Source of the DNA: Acipenser ruthenus | Taxonomy: Eukaryota; Chordata; Actinopteri; Acipenseriformes; Acipenseridae | DNA: 64,000 bases | Direction: 5' to 3' | NCBI RefSeq assembly: GCF_902713425.1 | Contig: NC_081217.1 | Span: 20,872,659 to 20,936,658, forward strand | Shown: piece after piece, positions 48,470-61,406 of the stretch | How positions within the stretch are numbered: position 1 is the first letter of the stretch | How the letters are laid out: every line of letters begins with the position of its first letter | Position numbers and translations under genes: made by a program | Notes under the pieces: generated by a model | Told to the model about the DNA's origin: nothing | The model's input: only the letters and a program-made list of their open reading frames with translations | Databases searched by the model: none

Positions 48470-51400
48470 TCATGGCACACGTCTCTTACTCCTAATCAAT
48501 TCAAGAGCTGCTTCCTGCTGCTTTAACATATCTTTTAACCTTTTGATTTTTTCATCTCGGACAACTTCATCAAACTCCACTGGAGCCTCAACTAAGCTGT
48601 GCTGGTCTGTACTGGTGCAAGCAGCCTCCATTAAGCAGTGCTGGTCTGTACTGGTGCCAGCAGCCTCCACTAAGCAGTGCTGGTCTGTACTGGTGCCAGC
48701 AGCCTCCACTAAGCAGTGCTGGTCTGTACTGGTGCAAGCAGCCTCCACTAAGCAGTGCTGGTCTGTACTGGTGCAAGCAGCCTCCACTAAGCAGTGCTGG
48801 TCTGTACTGGTGCCAGCAGCCTCCACTAAGCTGTGCTGGTCTGTACTGGTGCAAGCAGCCTCCACTAAGCAGTGCTGGTCTGTACTGGTGCCAGCAGCCT
48901 CCACTAAGCAGTGCTGGTCTGTACTGGTGCCAGCAGCCTTCCCAACGTGTTGCTCACAAGCTGCTTGGCTGCAGAGCTGCTGAGATACGGTACCGAGGGT
49001 GTCTGAGCAGGATGGCACTGCCTCTTCTGTTTCCATCATGCCTGTGCTTGGGTTTGCCGTTGGCAGCGATAGGGAAGGCGGTTCTGGTGTAGATGTAATG
49101 GGACTTTGCGCGGTACAGTCGGCTTCACAGTTTCTTTCTGGACTCTCTACTCTGCTCTTCTTTGTGCTTGGAGGGCTGCTTTCACTTTTTCTTTTTTGTG
49201 GTGCAGGTTTGCCTTCGTCCACTTTTACTTCAACCTAGAAAATATTGAATTTGGTAAAAAAAAAAAAAAAAAAAAAAAAAAGGCAAGAGTTATAAAGACA
49301 ACCTACAAACATTGAATAACTATATTTGTTACAGAAAGTGACATTTTTCAGAATGGTCAAGTGGTTCCCAAGAAACAGCTTGTAACAGTCGACGAGGAAT
49401 AAATTTGACATAGTAATTTGAATCAGACTTGAGGAAATCCTTATAAAGATATGGGGGTGTATGTGAAATTACATCGTGCAAAATAACCCATCGTCTCGAT
49501 TACCCCAACAGTGTCATTTTCCAATGGCAGATCATTTTTACTGTGGGACTGCCAGCTGGACACCTCACATTTCAGATTGTAGGAACCATATATATTAGCA
49601 TAGCAAAGCAATCGTTGGATTGTATCCTTCATGTTCAACATAACTTCACGCCAGACTACACTTGAATTTGGTTGCATTACGCTTTTTTCAAGACAAAAAC
49701 CAAATGCATGGATTAATATTAAAATGAATAAAGTCCATACCGTCGCTGGAGCGCTCTTCTTAGTTCTGATTATAGCGTTTGACTCCTGAATTAATTTCCT
49801 GATCCCTTCCAGAGGGCACCTGCTTGTAGACGCGACTGACGAGATCGCTTCTGCTGAGGTTGTTGTTAACATTTGGGGTTGAATTTTTTCTAAGCAGATT
49901 CGAACATCGGAAGTGATTTCAAACCTCTTCCTTAGCTGGCTATCACTTTCACATTGACAGCTTTTGTCTTCCAAAACATCTGCACTAAATCCTTGAACTG
50001 GATCTGTAGAGCTCTAGAGAGTAAAAAAAAAACATATTTGCATAAATTAATAAGGCTATGTTACTAAATAAAGTTCCTTAAAATTCCAAACAATAACACA
50101 ACATACCAGAGAAGATGGAAGACTAGGAGAATTAAAGATCAAACATCTAGTAACTAAACAGTACAACATCAAACACAGCAGCTGCCTTAGTTGTTGCAGT
50201 ATCTGGAAGACAGCTTGCACTATGACATTCTTCTCATGTTTCTGCAAGTCCTGAAACTCCAAGCCACCTTGAGACGCATCTTGTTTGAGCAAATCATATA
50301 CCTGAACAGAACACCAACTACAACAGCTGCCATGTCCTAGAGAAATAAAAATGAAGGATTCTAAAACCGTTACCTTTTTGGGTTCATCATCTTTAATGGT
50401 CAGTATTTCTGGAACGGATCCTCCTTCAACGTTTGCTACAGGGAGCTTTTTTGGCTTTATATAGGAGACAAATATCACATCAGGCTTTGAATAGCCAACC
50501 TCCTGAACCTCGCTGCTTAAATCATCTGCATCATCTGTTATTATGATTGGCGTGGTGTCGTCCCTACGGGCACCTCCTGGAACTACAGCTCCTGACGTTG
50601 CTGAACGCAGGCTTTGGGTCGAGACGATTTCAAAATCTACGTCAGGGTGTTTAACACAATCAGTGCTCTGCGACGTCTCCTTGTTGATCCTCTGGGCAGC
50701 TTCGTTAGCGTCCTGTTTTTGAACTGGTGGTACAGTTAATTCAGGGCTTTGCTTGGCCAGAAAGAAGACTTTCCCATTGCACATGACCAAAGCGTTGTCT
50801 TTTCCCGAAGAGATTTGGGACTGGCTTTCTTGGGAAACGGCTGGCGGTGGGGCAGCGTGTTCCGCACTCTTTTCAATACTTTTAAAGATGTTTGTAGACA
50901 TGCTGTTTTTGTTGGGCTTGTTGACAGGAACAATGTACGGTGCTGGAGAATCTGGGTATTCTTCCACTACCCATTTGATTGGTTTCCCTTGACTCTGATT
51001 ATTTGAGCTACAAAACCTAGAAGGTCCTGATGGCCCCTTAACAGGGGTAGTCTTTACAGACTGTTGTGTGGTCTTCAGGTTTGGGCTCTGTGACTCAGCT
51101 GTAGGTGATGGATGAATGGTTGGCTTGGTAGTTGCCATTCTAACAGTGTTCACTGGCGTCACATACAGAACAGTGTGTAAATTTGTTTTAGGTTCAGGCG
51201 TTCCTGAGCCGCTACTGACAGACGTAGCATGTATTTTCTGCTGAATGACTGGTGGCAGTGCACTTGCTGGTACGGTCTTCACTTTTGCATTAACAGGAAT
51301 CTGGAGGAGATGTCCGTTGGGAAACACCGATGACTTCAATGTGATAGGCAGATGTTTTGGATTAAGCGTAGAAAACGTGCCCTCAGAACTGACCATACTT

Positions 51401-52809
51401 GTTGGTACCAGAACCAGGTTCTGATTCTGTCTGGGCAGAACTGGACCCGGGGAAACTTGAACCGAAGAACTTGTCGATGGCAAAGTACCATTTCCCTCGA
51501 CTGGCCTTCTCCCCATATGGTTTAGCGTAACTGGTCCATTTGAAGGACTTTTAATAATGTATTTTATTTGACTCGTTTGCTGTAGAATGGGCAGCTGGCT
51601 TTGAGAAATGTCAGTTGTGGTGAAGCGGATATTTGTCGGCGTGACAACTCTAGCAGGTTCGACAACAGCCTGCTTGTAACTGCTTGCTGCATTAGTACTT
51701 GTAACAGATCGAATGTATTTTCCATCGGCTTTCTGAACCGGAATAAGTTTTAAGATATTTTTTCCATCTGCACCCACAGCAGGCAATACCTGATACATGC
51801 CACCAGCAATGCTACAAGGAAATTAAAACAAAAATAAGAATCAATCAATTAAGGCAACATTCTCATACTTTCCATGTCTGTAATGTTTTAAAAATAAATA
51901 CTAAAATGTAGCTCAATTCAACAGTTTGTCTGTTAGTTTATTAACATAGACTCTGCCTATTGCTTTTCTCTGACTCAGTTAATTTCATATGTTGATGCAT
52001 GTAATAAGTAATACACATTTATTTAATGATTGATTCATATTGTGTCTGATGGTCAACTCCGTCTTCAGGAGCTCTTCGGTTAAGAGAACACTTTGCTTGC
52101 TTCCCGAGGGGTGTTCTCTTAGGTGGAGATTACTGTACTATGCATAGGGTAAATATTTAATAGTATCATCAATCATCCAACCACTGCCTACGTCTTGTCA
52201 TTATCACCAAAAAACAGTTTACTGCTGCCTGTGACGAAAGGGTTAAAGGACTAGGCTCCCACCACTACGATTTATATACCAACACAAAATATTTCATAAC
52301 CAAAATCTAGACTTTACCAAACATTACATTACTATCCGGATTGGTTTGTTTGCAGCCTCTAAAGATCAGTGCTATCACAAGGGATCAGAATGCGTAAATA
52401 TAATGGTAACTCTACACAGCATACCCGGTTATATACCGCGACATAATATGAATGTAATAATATGTATTACAATATAAAACATTCATTTCAAAACGTGAAA
52501 TCGTCAGCCGTTGATCACTAAAATATTGCATTTCATTTATCCTTCAATGAGAAAATTGTCTTTTGGTCCTCAAATGATTGGGCTAAAAAATACTGACCAA
52601 CAGCACGCCTCTAACTCATAATATTCAACATGGAGGTGAAATTGTTGGTCTGTACTGACAGTGTCTACAGCAACACGGTCAAAAAATGAAGACTTTACCG
52701 TAGAAGTTGGTGGCTCTAACTATACAACATACAATAACATTACCAAAAAACACTCCTGGAAAATATTAATACCTTACCTTTGGATTGATATTTGCTTTAT
52801 GTTATTCAT
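48470..52809 (-). CDS. lrif1: Ligand-dependent nuclear receptor-interacting factor 1, 4 coding exons
   Basis: Exons 52778-52809, 50374-51811, 49741-50013 and 48470-49234 join in phase to about 835 residues (human is 769). The start MNNIKQISIQS joins IAGGMYQVLPAVGADGKNIL, as human SGCMYQVVQTIGSDGKN. Further matches are LQIPVNAKVKTVPASALPP, LYVTPVNTVR, KDNALVMCNGKVFFLAK, LRKRFEITSDVRICLEKI and the C-terminal helix VRDEKIKRLKDMLKQQEAAL. KRKSESSPPSTKKSR is a likely nuclear signal. LRIF1 (HBiX1) is a nuclear protein linking HP1 at H3K9me3 chromatin to SMCHD1. The DVRICL stretch aligns with the human LRVCL region and may be the HP1 chromoshadow contact (inference). The last exon carries nine tandem 13-residue repeats (48585-48935) not present in the human protein as I recall it. 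The frame stays open past the exon 2 donor to 50056, a possible read-through isoform. Confidence 0.93.
48585..48935 (-). repeat. lrif1: 39-bp coding minisatellite, 9 copies, in lrif1 last exon
   Basis: Nine uninterrupted 39-bp units encode AAGTSTDQHCLVE-type repeats with only G/C, C/S and V/M variants. Copy number is a multiple of 13 codons, so gains and losses keep the frame. High identity between units indicates recent expansion. Confidence 0.97.
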
Positions 52810-53039
52810 ATCTGCCAAATAATCCTCAACGCGATTTCAATGCAAGTACTCCTCTTGTAATAATAACAGTTCAATTGCGACGCTGGGTTATTTGGGGGGG
52901 TGGGGGGTACGCAGTTATGAATACTTATAAATATATATGTAGTTCTTCTTAGGGTATATCGCAATGTATTGCAACAGAAGACCCTAAAAGCAAAAGAAAA
53001 CGTTAGATATATTGGCAACTCATTTGCGTAACATCCGTT

Positions 53040-53280
53040 CTTCGTTTCAGGGTTTCAAGCAGCCTAGAGGGACTTGTCCCATCTTCTGCTGGTACGCTAC
53101 AGAAAACGTGTTTTTATTTGAGCGCTTCGCTCCCACACAGCTAGTGTGCGAGTCCGCTTCTGAGCTGCAGTACCGCGACTCACCGGCGCTGCTCGGGAGG
53201 AGAAGGGACAACTCTGTGAAAATGGAGGATGTCCGCCTCCGAAGCACAGACCTGATATTAACTCCCAGTTAATACGCCGT
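53040..53280 (-). promoter_or_regulatory. lrif1: CpG-rich promoter / 5' UTR region of lrif1
   Basis: About 240-470 bases upstream of the lrif1 coding start the sequence becomes CpG-rich (gcgcttcgctcccacacag, accgcgactcaccggcgctg) with no open coding exon that I recognise. It likely holds the promoter and an untranslated first exon. The plus-strand open frame across it (53012-53272) has no known homology. Confidence 0.45.
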
Positions 53281-53299
53281 CGCTGAAACTCACTGTAAA

Positions 53300-55340
53300 A
53301 GAATAAAACATGACAAGGCGGTGTTATTGCTGGAGCTACAACCACTAACGAGACACACACACACACACCTACCACAAAGAAATGCTCTTCTGTCTCCCAA
53401 TATTTATTAAAAACATATGTAAATATATATTGGGAAAAAAGACGCCATATTGGACAAAAAAAGACAGAGAAACGTAGCGGTTATTTTGAATAACTGACTA
53501 AATAAGGGCCTGTATAATATTTCAGTGTTATACAGGCATCTCAGTGTTGGGTATGTCTGTTTGTTTATCAAGAAAACAGAGCCCCCGTACCTGCTTTAGT
53601 ATGTAAATACTCACCTCTTACATATCACAGATTGGACCCACTATGCAACTGCAATTAATATTTTATTGGACAATGGAAACCTTTTTACTCAGCACGATTG
53701 GTCCGATTTCTACCACCAGGAGCCAACTGTCCAATAATATTCAACTTCTACAAACCCCATTTTACATGGTCTGCTTGCCCCGGATGAAATACTAAACAAA
53801 AAAACTCAACTTCCTGTCCAGGAACCATTTACTTCCTGTGTCAGAGAGAGTGATGGTAGAATTTGGAGAGTAGAAATGGAGACATCTAACGACCAGAAAG
53901 TGAACTGCAGGCTCACAGGGTAAAGCATTTCAACCACGGTTGCTTAGTGATAAACAAACAAATAAATAAAAATAAGAAACGTGTCATCGAAATACAATAA
54001 AACCACGGAGACCCACAGTAAGATCTACTGAAAGTAATCATATATATATAATCTCTGAATAGTGATTAAACATGCTGCTGATACTATTAATGTTCAGTGT
54101 TTATATGTTCCTTACCAAAGCAACCATACAAATAAAAGACCATATCATAAATATATACAATTTAAATTAAAACAAGTGTCTGTTTTTATTTATTATACTC
54201 TTTGAAACAAATCAGATATGTAACGAGAAAAGTGCTGAATTCTGTTACTATTTCAAAATATTGGTTTGCTGTCATTAGTGTCCGTGAAAAGCTGAAAACT
54301 GATATCCAGGTCCGCATAACATGCATAGATTTGAACTACATATCGAGAACCGTTAATCCTTCTTGTGTGTATTTACTTGACAAGAACGTCAGAGCACTGC
54401 GCACAATCTAGGTAGGCAATGAATACTCTACTGTAGAAGCACAGTCTGACTCTATTTTTTGTCAACTGTTTCTGTGCAGACCTGTTATTTTTTAGCCAAG
54501 CTTCCCTTGGATTCTTAACAGTATGTTACAACAATTCCCCTCGAGTCACACGGTACATGTACGTTGGGAAGACAGTTTGATACGTCCTTTTTGACCAGCT
54601 GTTACCCTCTCGACAAATTATTAGACATTCTTTTTCCATTCAACCTGGACGGTAAATAGGCGAGGCTGTTTTTGTAGGCGAGACCTTCCTAATATATTCT
54701 TAATGCACACATTTTCAGTCTTTATCATAACGACAACGTGGAATAAACGCCAGTTTCATAACGGTCAGTAGTCTCCAGTTTAACTATGCAAGCTTCCTGA
54801 TGACTTGTACATTAAGACTCTTAATTGATGACAGTCTACAAGTTAGACAGAAACCTTCTTCACCATCTTCCATGTGAAAGTGAGAAAGTAAACTGAAGTT
54901 TAAAAGCAAGAGGAACACTTTGTTGCGCTCCTTGAGAAAGGCTTCTAGTGGAAAGGCTTGTCATTTCATTTAAGTTTCTTTTGATATTTCTAAATCTAGC
55001 ACTATAGAGTGTTTCATGCTTATGGATTTTAAGGTGTATGCCATTCCTTTTTGTATCTTGCAAGGGTATGCATTGGGTGATGATGACATATTGTTTTAAA
55101 GTTGTTTCCCAAAATCATTTTTGTTCCAAATATGGATGTTGAAATGAAGGCTTAATTCTTCCTTTCCTAAGATAACAATAGCTAGTCTTAATTAGTGCTA
55201 ATCAACATCTGTGAAATCATTAAATCATGCTATATTCAAATACCTAATGTTAGCCTGTTATTACACAAGAGAACAGATCAATGGTTTCTTACCTAGATAG
55301 AAATAAATAAACTACCACCTCAACTCAGGGAGCACAAGGC
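53300..55340. other. Intergenic DNA between lrif1 and psmd13
   Basis: AT-rich, without a supported exon or recognisable mobile element. lrif1 starts on the left and psmd13 ends on the right, both on the minus strand. Confidence 0.6.
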
Positions 55341-55350
55341 AAGAAGAACA

Positions 55351-55356
55351 TTTATT
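55351..55356 (-). terminator. psmd13: Polyadenylation signal of psmd13
   Basis: AATAAA on the minus strand, 133 bases past the psmd13 stop, is the first such signal downstream. Confidence 0.65.
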
Positions 55357-55488
55357 TAACTGGCTCAACAAAGGGGTATGCATTTCAGTTCAGACTTCAT
55401 GCAGTTTCTTTTAGATATTTGCAAAATGAAGAAAAACAAGCAAAAATGTGGAAGGTCCTCCCCATCCGGTATGAACTCCTTGTACAGT

Positions 55489-55687
55489 CTATCCAAGAAC
55501 TTCGTGAGCGTGGTTTTCCACAAGCAAGGACGTCTTCCTGATATCTTCACACCAGATCTCCAGGCGATCTTTCATTCCAGAAACCTCGACACAGAGAAAT
55601 CACACATCAGCGGTCCGACTTACTCCCATTTTGAAATTCCCGTCACCTGACTGCAGCAACCTCCACTTATCAATCAGAAGGACTTGG

Positions 55688-55726
<39 letters not shown>

Positions 55727-58700
55727 GAGATCAACAGGCAACCTCAGTTCCTGCTGTCAAGCCACTTGAACCTGTTAAATTGTAATTGAAGACAATAGCA
55801 TTGTAATTGCAATAGTAATTTCAGCAAACAAGTCTGCTGTAACTGACACAAGGTCTGCAAGCTCCTGTACCCTGGAGAGAAGACCCAGCCTAGGAAGTGT
55901 GTTTCAGAGCAGTCAGGAGATCACTGAAGCACGACGGCCCGGCAGGACTCCAAAGGCCAATGCCGAGCTGTGCTTCGATTCTTTTTATTAAGTCTTCTGT
56001 TGCACATGGATAGCCACCCTTACCTGCTTCAGATCCATAACTCTAGGCTGCACCCAAGTCATGTGGACTTTGCTGTCAACTTCATCAATGCTTCCTTTAA
56101 CCAGACCGTTAGACAAGGCTTTCATCACAAGCAGTTCCACCTGGACAGAGACAGGAAACCCTCTTGTGACCCTCAAGCCAATCATTAGCGGGGACCCATT
56201 TCAATGCAATACACAGATTTAGGTAACCCTTGTAACTCTTAATTCCTTCAGTCTCACCTTATTGACGGGCAACTTGGCCTGAGAAGAGATCTCTTGGAAG
56301 GTTATCTGTCTGTGATGGGCTGGTCTAGTAAACACCATCTGCACCACAAAAATAAATAAACTTCACATACAAAACAGACTACTGTTTAGGACAGTATTAA
56401 AACATCTGCTTCAAAAACTAGGGCACTAGAACACGACGCTAAAAACATGATCGTCAGCATTAACGCTTTCTACAGTTTCAAGAGAGTGGCTTCTTGTCAC
56501 CTCCATGAGACACAGCAGCTGTAGCTTTTCTTTCAGTTTACTCTCATTCGCAGCTAGGTCAGTCTGCCAGGGGAAAAAAAAAAACACAACAAAACATATA
56601 TGAAGCTATCATGCATATAACTGGGCTTCTGCTGCTACTGTTTGAGGATTTGCTGTTACTTATTTGAAAAACATGACATTTAGAAATTCTACAGGGAAAG
56701 GCATTTTAAAGTGTAAAGCAGACAAAGACTTGGTCTGGGTTTCCTTCGTACCGGCTGCAGAAGAAATGTGCTCACCTGGGAGTCCCAGCAGCCCTTGAGA
56801 ATGAAGAAAGCCTCCACGTCGCCACTGTTGAACGCGTACAAGGTGTCGATAAGCCACCGGTTATCAGTGCTGCGCAGAGACTCCAGGATGGGGTGCATCA
56901 GCTTGAACAGAAATGAACAGCTCACTTTGCTGCCATGCACACCTGGGGTCAATTACAAACGTAAAATCGGGCAACCCAGGCTTAAAACACGGTCGAAACT
57001 GAACCTTGGCACACCTGCGTAGGCGTAACTGCAATTATACCAGATACAGTAATCGATCGATTCCAGTTCAATTACGCAGTGATTTATCATTCGATCATTA
57101 TTCTTGTATTTTAAACCACTTTTGGTGACCTCATTGGTTTGAAATAAATAAATGGTACAGTATTTATCTATATGTGTACCTGTGACTATTTAGAATGAAT
57201 AGAGCAAACGTGTTCCTGTGTGTAGTTTGTTGTTTTTTAGTGTAACTGTAATTATAACTGGACCCAGGTCTGCTGCTATGCACAAGGTGGTTAAGACACT
57301 GAACAAGAATGCAATGATAAAAAAAAAATACAAAGATGTGGCAAGTGCTCACGAAATACTGTTCCGTTTACAGTTTTACCCTAGAATTTAATTGTAGAAC
57401 AGTGCTTTAAAAACATCACGATCACCAGCTAGTCTTACCAGTTCCCCAAAATTATAAATCCCTTCACCCAGCAGGGCAGCCAAGCCGAGGGTGAAGGCCT
57501 TCTGCTGCTGAGCATCCACTGAAAAAAAGAGATAAAAACGCCTTGAAGCTGAATCAAGCATGTGCTTCCAATAATCTTTGATAATAAACTGTGGTGAATT
57601 TAAGAGGACAACGCCACCAGTGCATCAGCTATTGGTATTACTGTGGCAGAAATGTGAAATACTGGTCTGTGTGATATGTATAAATACTTGATATTTGATA
57701 CCCAGATAAAACTTTAGCTTAATGTTTTCACTTGCAGGCTGTTTCACCTGTGTAGTGTTCGTTGCTGCCACTCAGAGACAGTGGTAAATTGTGTTACTGC
57801 AATCTGAAAAAAACCCCAGAGCTGCAGTACCAGGCTTCTCCACTATACACTGATGGCAGCATAGAGCAAGGATCATGGCTAGCAATGTGCAGCCAGTTTA
57901 CAAACTGAGAATCTGTTCATGGCAACAGCTTGAAAATGATCCAAGACTTTACAACTATAGCTCTTAAAGACAAAAGTGCAAGACAGCACTGTATTTTTTT
58001 TTATCTCATATTGCAAGGCACTTAACACAGGAACATATGAAAAATACATAAATAAAAGCAATGTAGTTGAATTGCTGGGACTGAAATAAGTACACATAGC
58101 ACTCCTAGTGGCCATCCCAGAATGAGCAAGTGTTACATAATATTTGGGGTAAACAGATTCCAGACACACTGTACAAGAACACAGCATTGCAACTGGGAGT
58201 ATTTGAAGACACAATATGAAAAACAAAGCCACCAAGTGTGCAGCTCAGTACTAGTTGAGGTGGCAGCTGATTTTTAGAACTGAAAGGCAACAAAATTTAT
58301 ATACAAAAACTTCCTAAACAAAACAATGCAGGTCTGCAAATGATGTGGTTTGCTCCTCTGCTAGCTAGGTGAGGGAGTGCTGACCCTAGTGCACGCCGCC
58401 TGGGGCTTGTACTGGGCTAAACCAATGTGAAAGGTAAGAAGATAACGCAGGTCAATGCTAAAGCTGGGAGAGAGGTTCAGCAATCCTACTCTTACTGCAC
58501 CTTCACCAGTGTACACGAGTAAACTCCTCACCAGAAAGCTCAGCAAGGTCAATGCAGCCCAGATAGCGCAACGCTTCCCTATAATAAGAAGCATGCTCCC
58601 CCATGACCTGATAGTAACTGCTGGACGTGTCGTAGAAGCGACTGTGAAGAGACGTCACCCCCGGCAGCTTGTCCAGCATCACACGCACTTCATCCAGAGT

Positions 58701-60232
58701 TTGCTTGTTGAAGGAAAAACACACACAATAAGAAGACAAGAACACAATGCAATCCAGGTGCCAACACACTTTTTAAAAGATGAAAATCAGGCATTTCCAG
58801 ATAGGTATGGGCACGGCAACCCTTAAACTCAACACAGAGCTCCTGCACAGTACACATCTTACACAGCAGTGCTTTATGAGGTACCGTCCCCCTTGCAATA
58901 CCTACTTTAGCTGCTGGATGGTCGCCGGTTTTCAGATTGATTGCAGCAATAGCAGTTCTGCAGAGAATTTCAGCTTCGTCATTGCTTTTAACCTAAGTAT
59001 TGAAATGGACGATAACAAAAGCGATCATTTTAATATTAAAATTGATTGCTATTTCTTTAGTCACCACAAGGGGAGCTTTTTTTTTTCTTTCTATGAAAAA
59101 AATAAAAATAAGATGCAACAGCCAACGTTTACCTTTTCCTTGGTTTTCTCCAGCAGCTTCAGTGAACTTTCAGGATCTATTGTAGGAAAATAAAAAGGGT
59201 CAAAACACCAGAGATACAACCCGGCCACTTTATTAGGACCCCCACCCCACTGTATTATTAAAAGCCAAAAATACAGGATTTAAAAAAAATACGACTAGCT
59301 ACACAAAGCTTCAAGTATTAATTTGGTTGTGAACTCACCGCTATATTGCCGGACAGCCAGTAAAATGATTTCAACCAGGGACAGTGGGTTGATTCTAAAT
59401 TAAATAGATCAATTAAAATGCAAATCGGCCACAGGATCTCTCACAGATACACTGCACTGCTTCAATTGCCTTGCACGCTCAGAGTCAGCCGTGTGTATCC
59501 AGATTATAGGGATGCAGCATTAAAAACAACATAATGAACAAGAAACAAAAACAACATGGTTTAGACTTTCTACACTAAATGAGGAAATAAATACGTGTTC
59601 AACCCTTACCTGTGTTCAAAGTCGCTGATGAAATTTTCATACAACTAAAACACAACGCAAATAAAAGCAATCAGGGGGGTAAAAAAAAAATACTTTAAGC
59701 CTCTAAATAAATACAAATACAGAATATTTCCATACCTTGATAATCCTGTCTTCAGTGGCAAAAGCTGGACTCTGAACTAAATCTAGCAATTCCACAGTCA
59801 GCTGATGCCACAGTCTGTGAACCAAAAACAGATTTTGCATTAAGGACAGTATATATACAGGTGTGCCTGGAACCAGACCTCTTGTAGTTTCTTATCACCA
59901 GTACAGACTCTACTGCCAGCAAGAAACTCCAACAACACTGTTGCACATTACCTTTATTGATTTATTTTCAATCAGCCTTCAGTTTCAGAAAGGGAAATGG
60001 GTAGTTGTAATGAACATTTCGTTCAGGTGCTTAGTGCTGGTATAACTACTGTTTTTACAAGGTGCCCCGCCGCAGTGGGATCTCTTAATCCTCAGTGCTG
60101 CCCACTGATTCACAGGATATATTACCTCTTGCTGTACATGGTCTCCATGTTGCCCCACCGTCCCCCTTCTTCAGTGCTGCCGTACCGCTCTTGCTGCTGT
60201 CGCAGGTAACCAATGACGTCACTGCCCGCCAT
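55489..60232 (-). CDS. psmd13: 26S proteasome non-ATPase subunit 13 (Rpn9), 13 exons
   Basis: Exons: 60126-60232, 59736-59814, 59610-59644, 59339-59394, 59133-59176, 58906-58992, 58532-58703, 57439-57518, 56776-56901, 56501-56563, 56258-56338, 56024-56140, 55489-55584. All are GT-AG with matching phases, giving 380 residues (human PSMD13 is 376). It starts [20 protein letters not shown] and matches human through [103 protein letters not shown] and [16 protein letters not shown]. It ends [19 protein letters not shown] then NHAHEVLG. The helical-repeat N-terminus and C-terminal PCI domain (about residues 170-340) place it in the proteasome lid. No truncation is seen. Confidence 0.98.
55688..55726. 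repeat. psmd13: (AAT)n microsatellite in psmd13 last intron
   Basis: About 13 ATA/AAT units between exons 12 and 13. Confidence 0.95.
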
Positions 60233-60734
60233 GGCGAAGCTCGTTTGAAGACAGCTGGAACAAACCAACAAGATTTCATTCTAGTGTCGGGAAAGTGGCT
60301 TATATATTTACAGTGGCCAATTAATTTATTATGTGTTGTAGTTCAGCCGGTTATCGAACGGGGGTTTCGGTAAAAAAAATCAATTGTAAGTCAAATTTAA
60401 ATAACAGAATTGGTCCGACGTACAGACTCATCTGAGCGGGTTTGTTGTAGCTGCATTCCGTGTGCATGAAATACGTGTTTAACGTAAACTAATTGACTGT
60501 ATTGTTGTATTCGGAAAGTTAAATGCATGTACGTACAAACGACCAGTATTTACATTAAACGCGGTAAATTACCGTAACCAATAATATATGTTAATACGAC
60601 AACACCCACGCACGAATGAATCTCTGATGAAAATAACTGTTTACTGTCTGCAACAGCATTTACTACATATCTGAACCGATTGATTTTAAACACACCTAAA
60701 TGGCACGATTTTAAAATTAATTTCCGATTGATTT

Positions 60735-60905
60735 AATCACTTGCCAACCCCAACGTCGTTAGCAACCAAGTCCCGCCATGCCGGTTGGCGCTCGCTCAAA
60801 TGGGGATCACCGTGTCGACGTCAGCGCTGCGTGCGCGCCCCCAACAGCTACTCCGTGCGCGCCCCCAACAGCTACTGCGTGCAACTGGTTCGCCATCATG
60901 TTGTA
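60735..60905. promoter_or_regulatory. CpG-rich block upstream of psmd13 with a duplicated 24-bp unit
   Basis: A CpG-rich stretch (cgtgtcgacgtcagcgctgc) includes two tandem copies of a 24-bp unit containing gtgcgcgcccccaacagcta (60829-60880). The GTGCGCGC motifs resemble NRF1-type promoter sites, and gtcgttagcaac at 60756 resembles an RFX X-box. It lies about 500-670 bases upstream of the psmd13 ATG and 1 kb from the plus-strand gene. It may be an upstream promoter element of either. Confidence 0.35.
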
Positions 60906-61365
60906 CGGCAAGGGGGTGGACAAAGTTGGTCCGTCCACTCCTGGTCTTTCCTCGAACCCAGTTCTAAACTGTTTAACTGAACCAATTAAACCGCCACACA
61001 GAACCTGGAGTAGTTAATGATCTCATTTTACTTGTTACCGTGATTGGAAGCCACTGTTGTACGTCAAGATGATGCATTAACGCGATAAACATGACATAGG
61101 TAAAATAATTTTTTTTATACACTAATAGATCCAGAAATTAAAAAGAATAACCGCTTTGATTGTATGTTCGACTCTAATCATATTTGAAGCCAGTATAAAC
61201 GAATTTCAAATATGGAATTTATAATTGTTAATGCTAATAACCGCGAATGACCAATATTACACAAATAATCAAAGAATAATGTACATGCAACTAATTTCGC
61301 GTTTTAACAACAAAAAAAAAGGTATTTCTTGGATTGGTATGTAGTGCTAATAATAGGCCTACTAC

Positions 61366-61366
<1 letters not shown>

Positions 61367-61404
<38 letters not shown>
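61367..61404. repeat. (AAT)n microsatellite
   Basis: About 12 units, upstream of the unidentified plus-strand gene. Confidence 0.95.

Positions 61405-61406
<2 letters not shown>

Noticed and set aside
48348-48983. Plus-strand 211-residue repeat frame (CWSVLVQAAST units)
   Set aside because: It is the antisense shadow of the lrif1 coding repeat.
53012-53272. Plus-strand frame in the lrif1 promoter region
   Set aside because: CpG-rich DNA is often open by chance. No homology, and the lrif1 first exon is accounted for on the other strand.
56689-56952. psmd13 exon 9 read as a single longer exon to 56689
   Set aside because: The extension past 56776 follows a clear gtgag donor and has no homology to PSMD13; the family exon ends at the donor.
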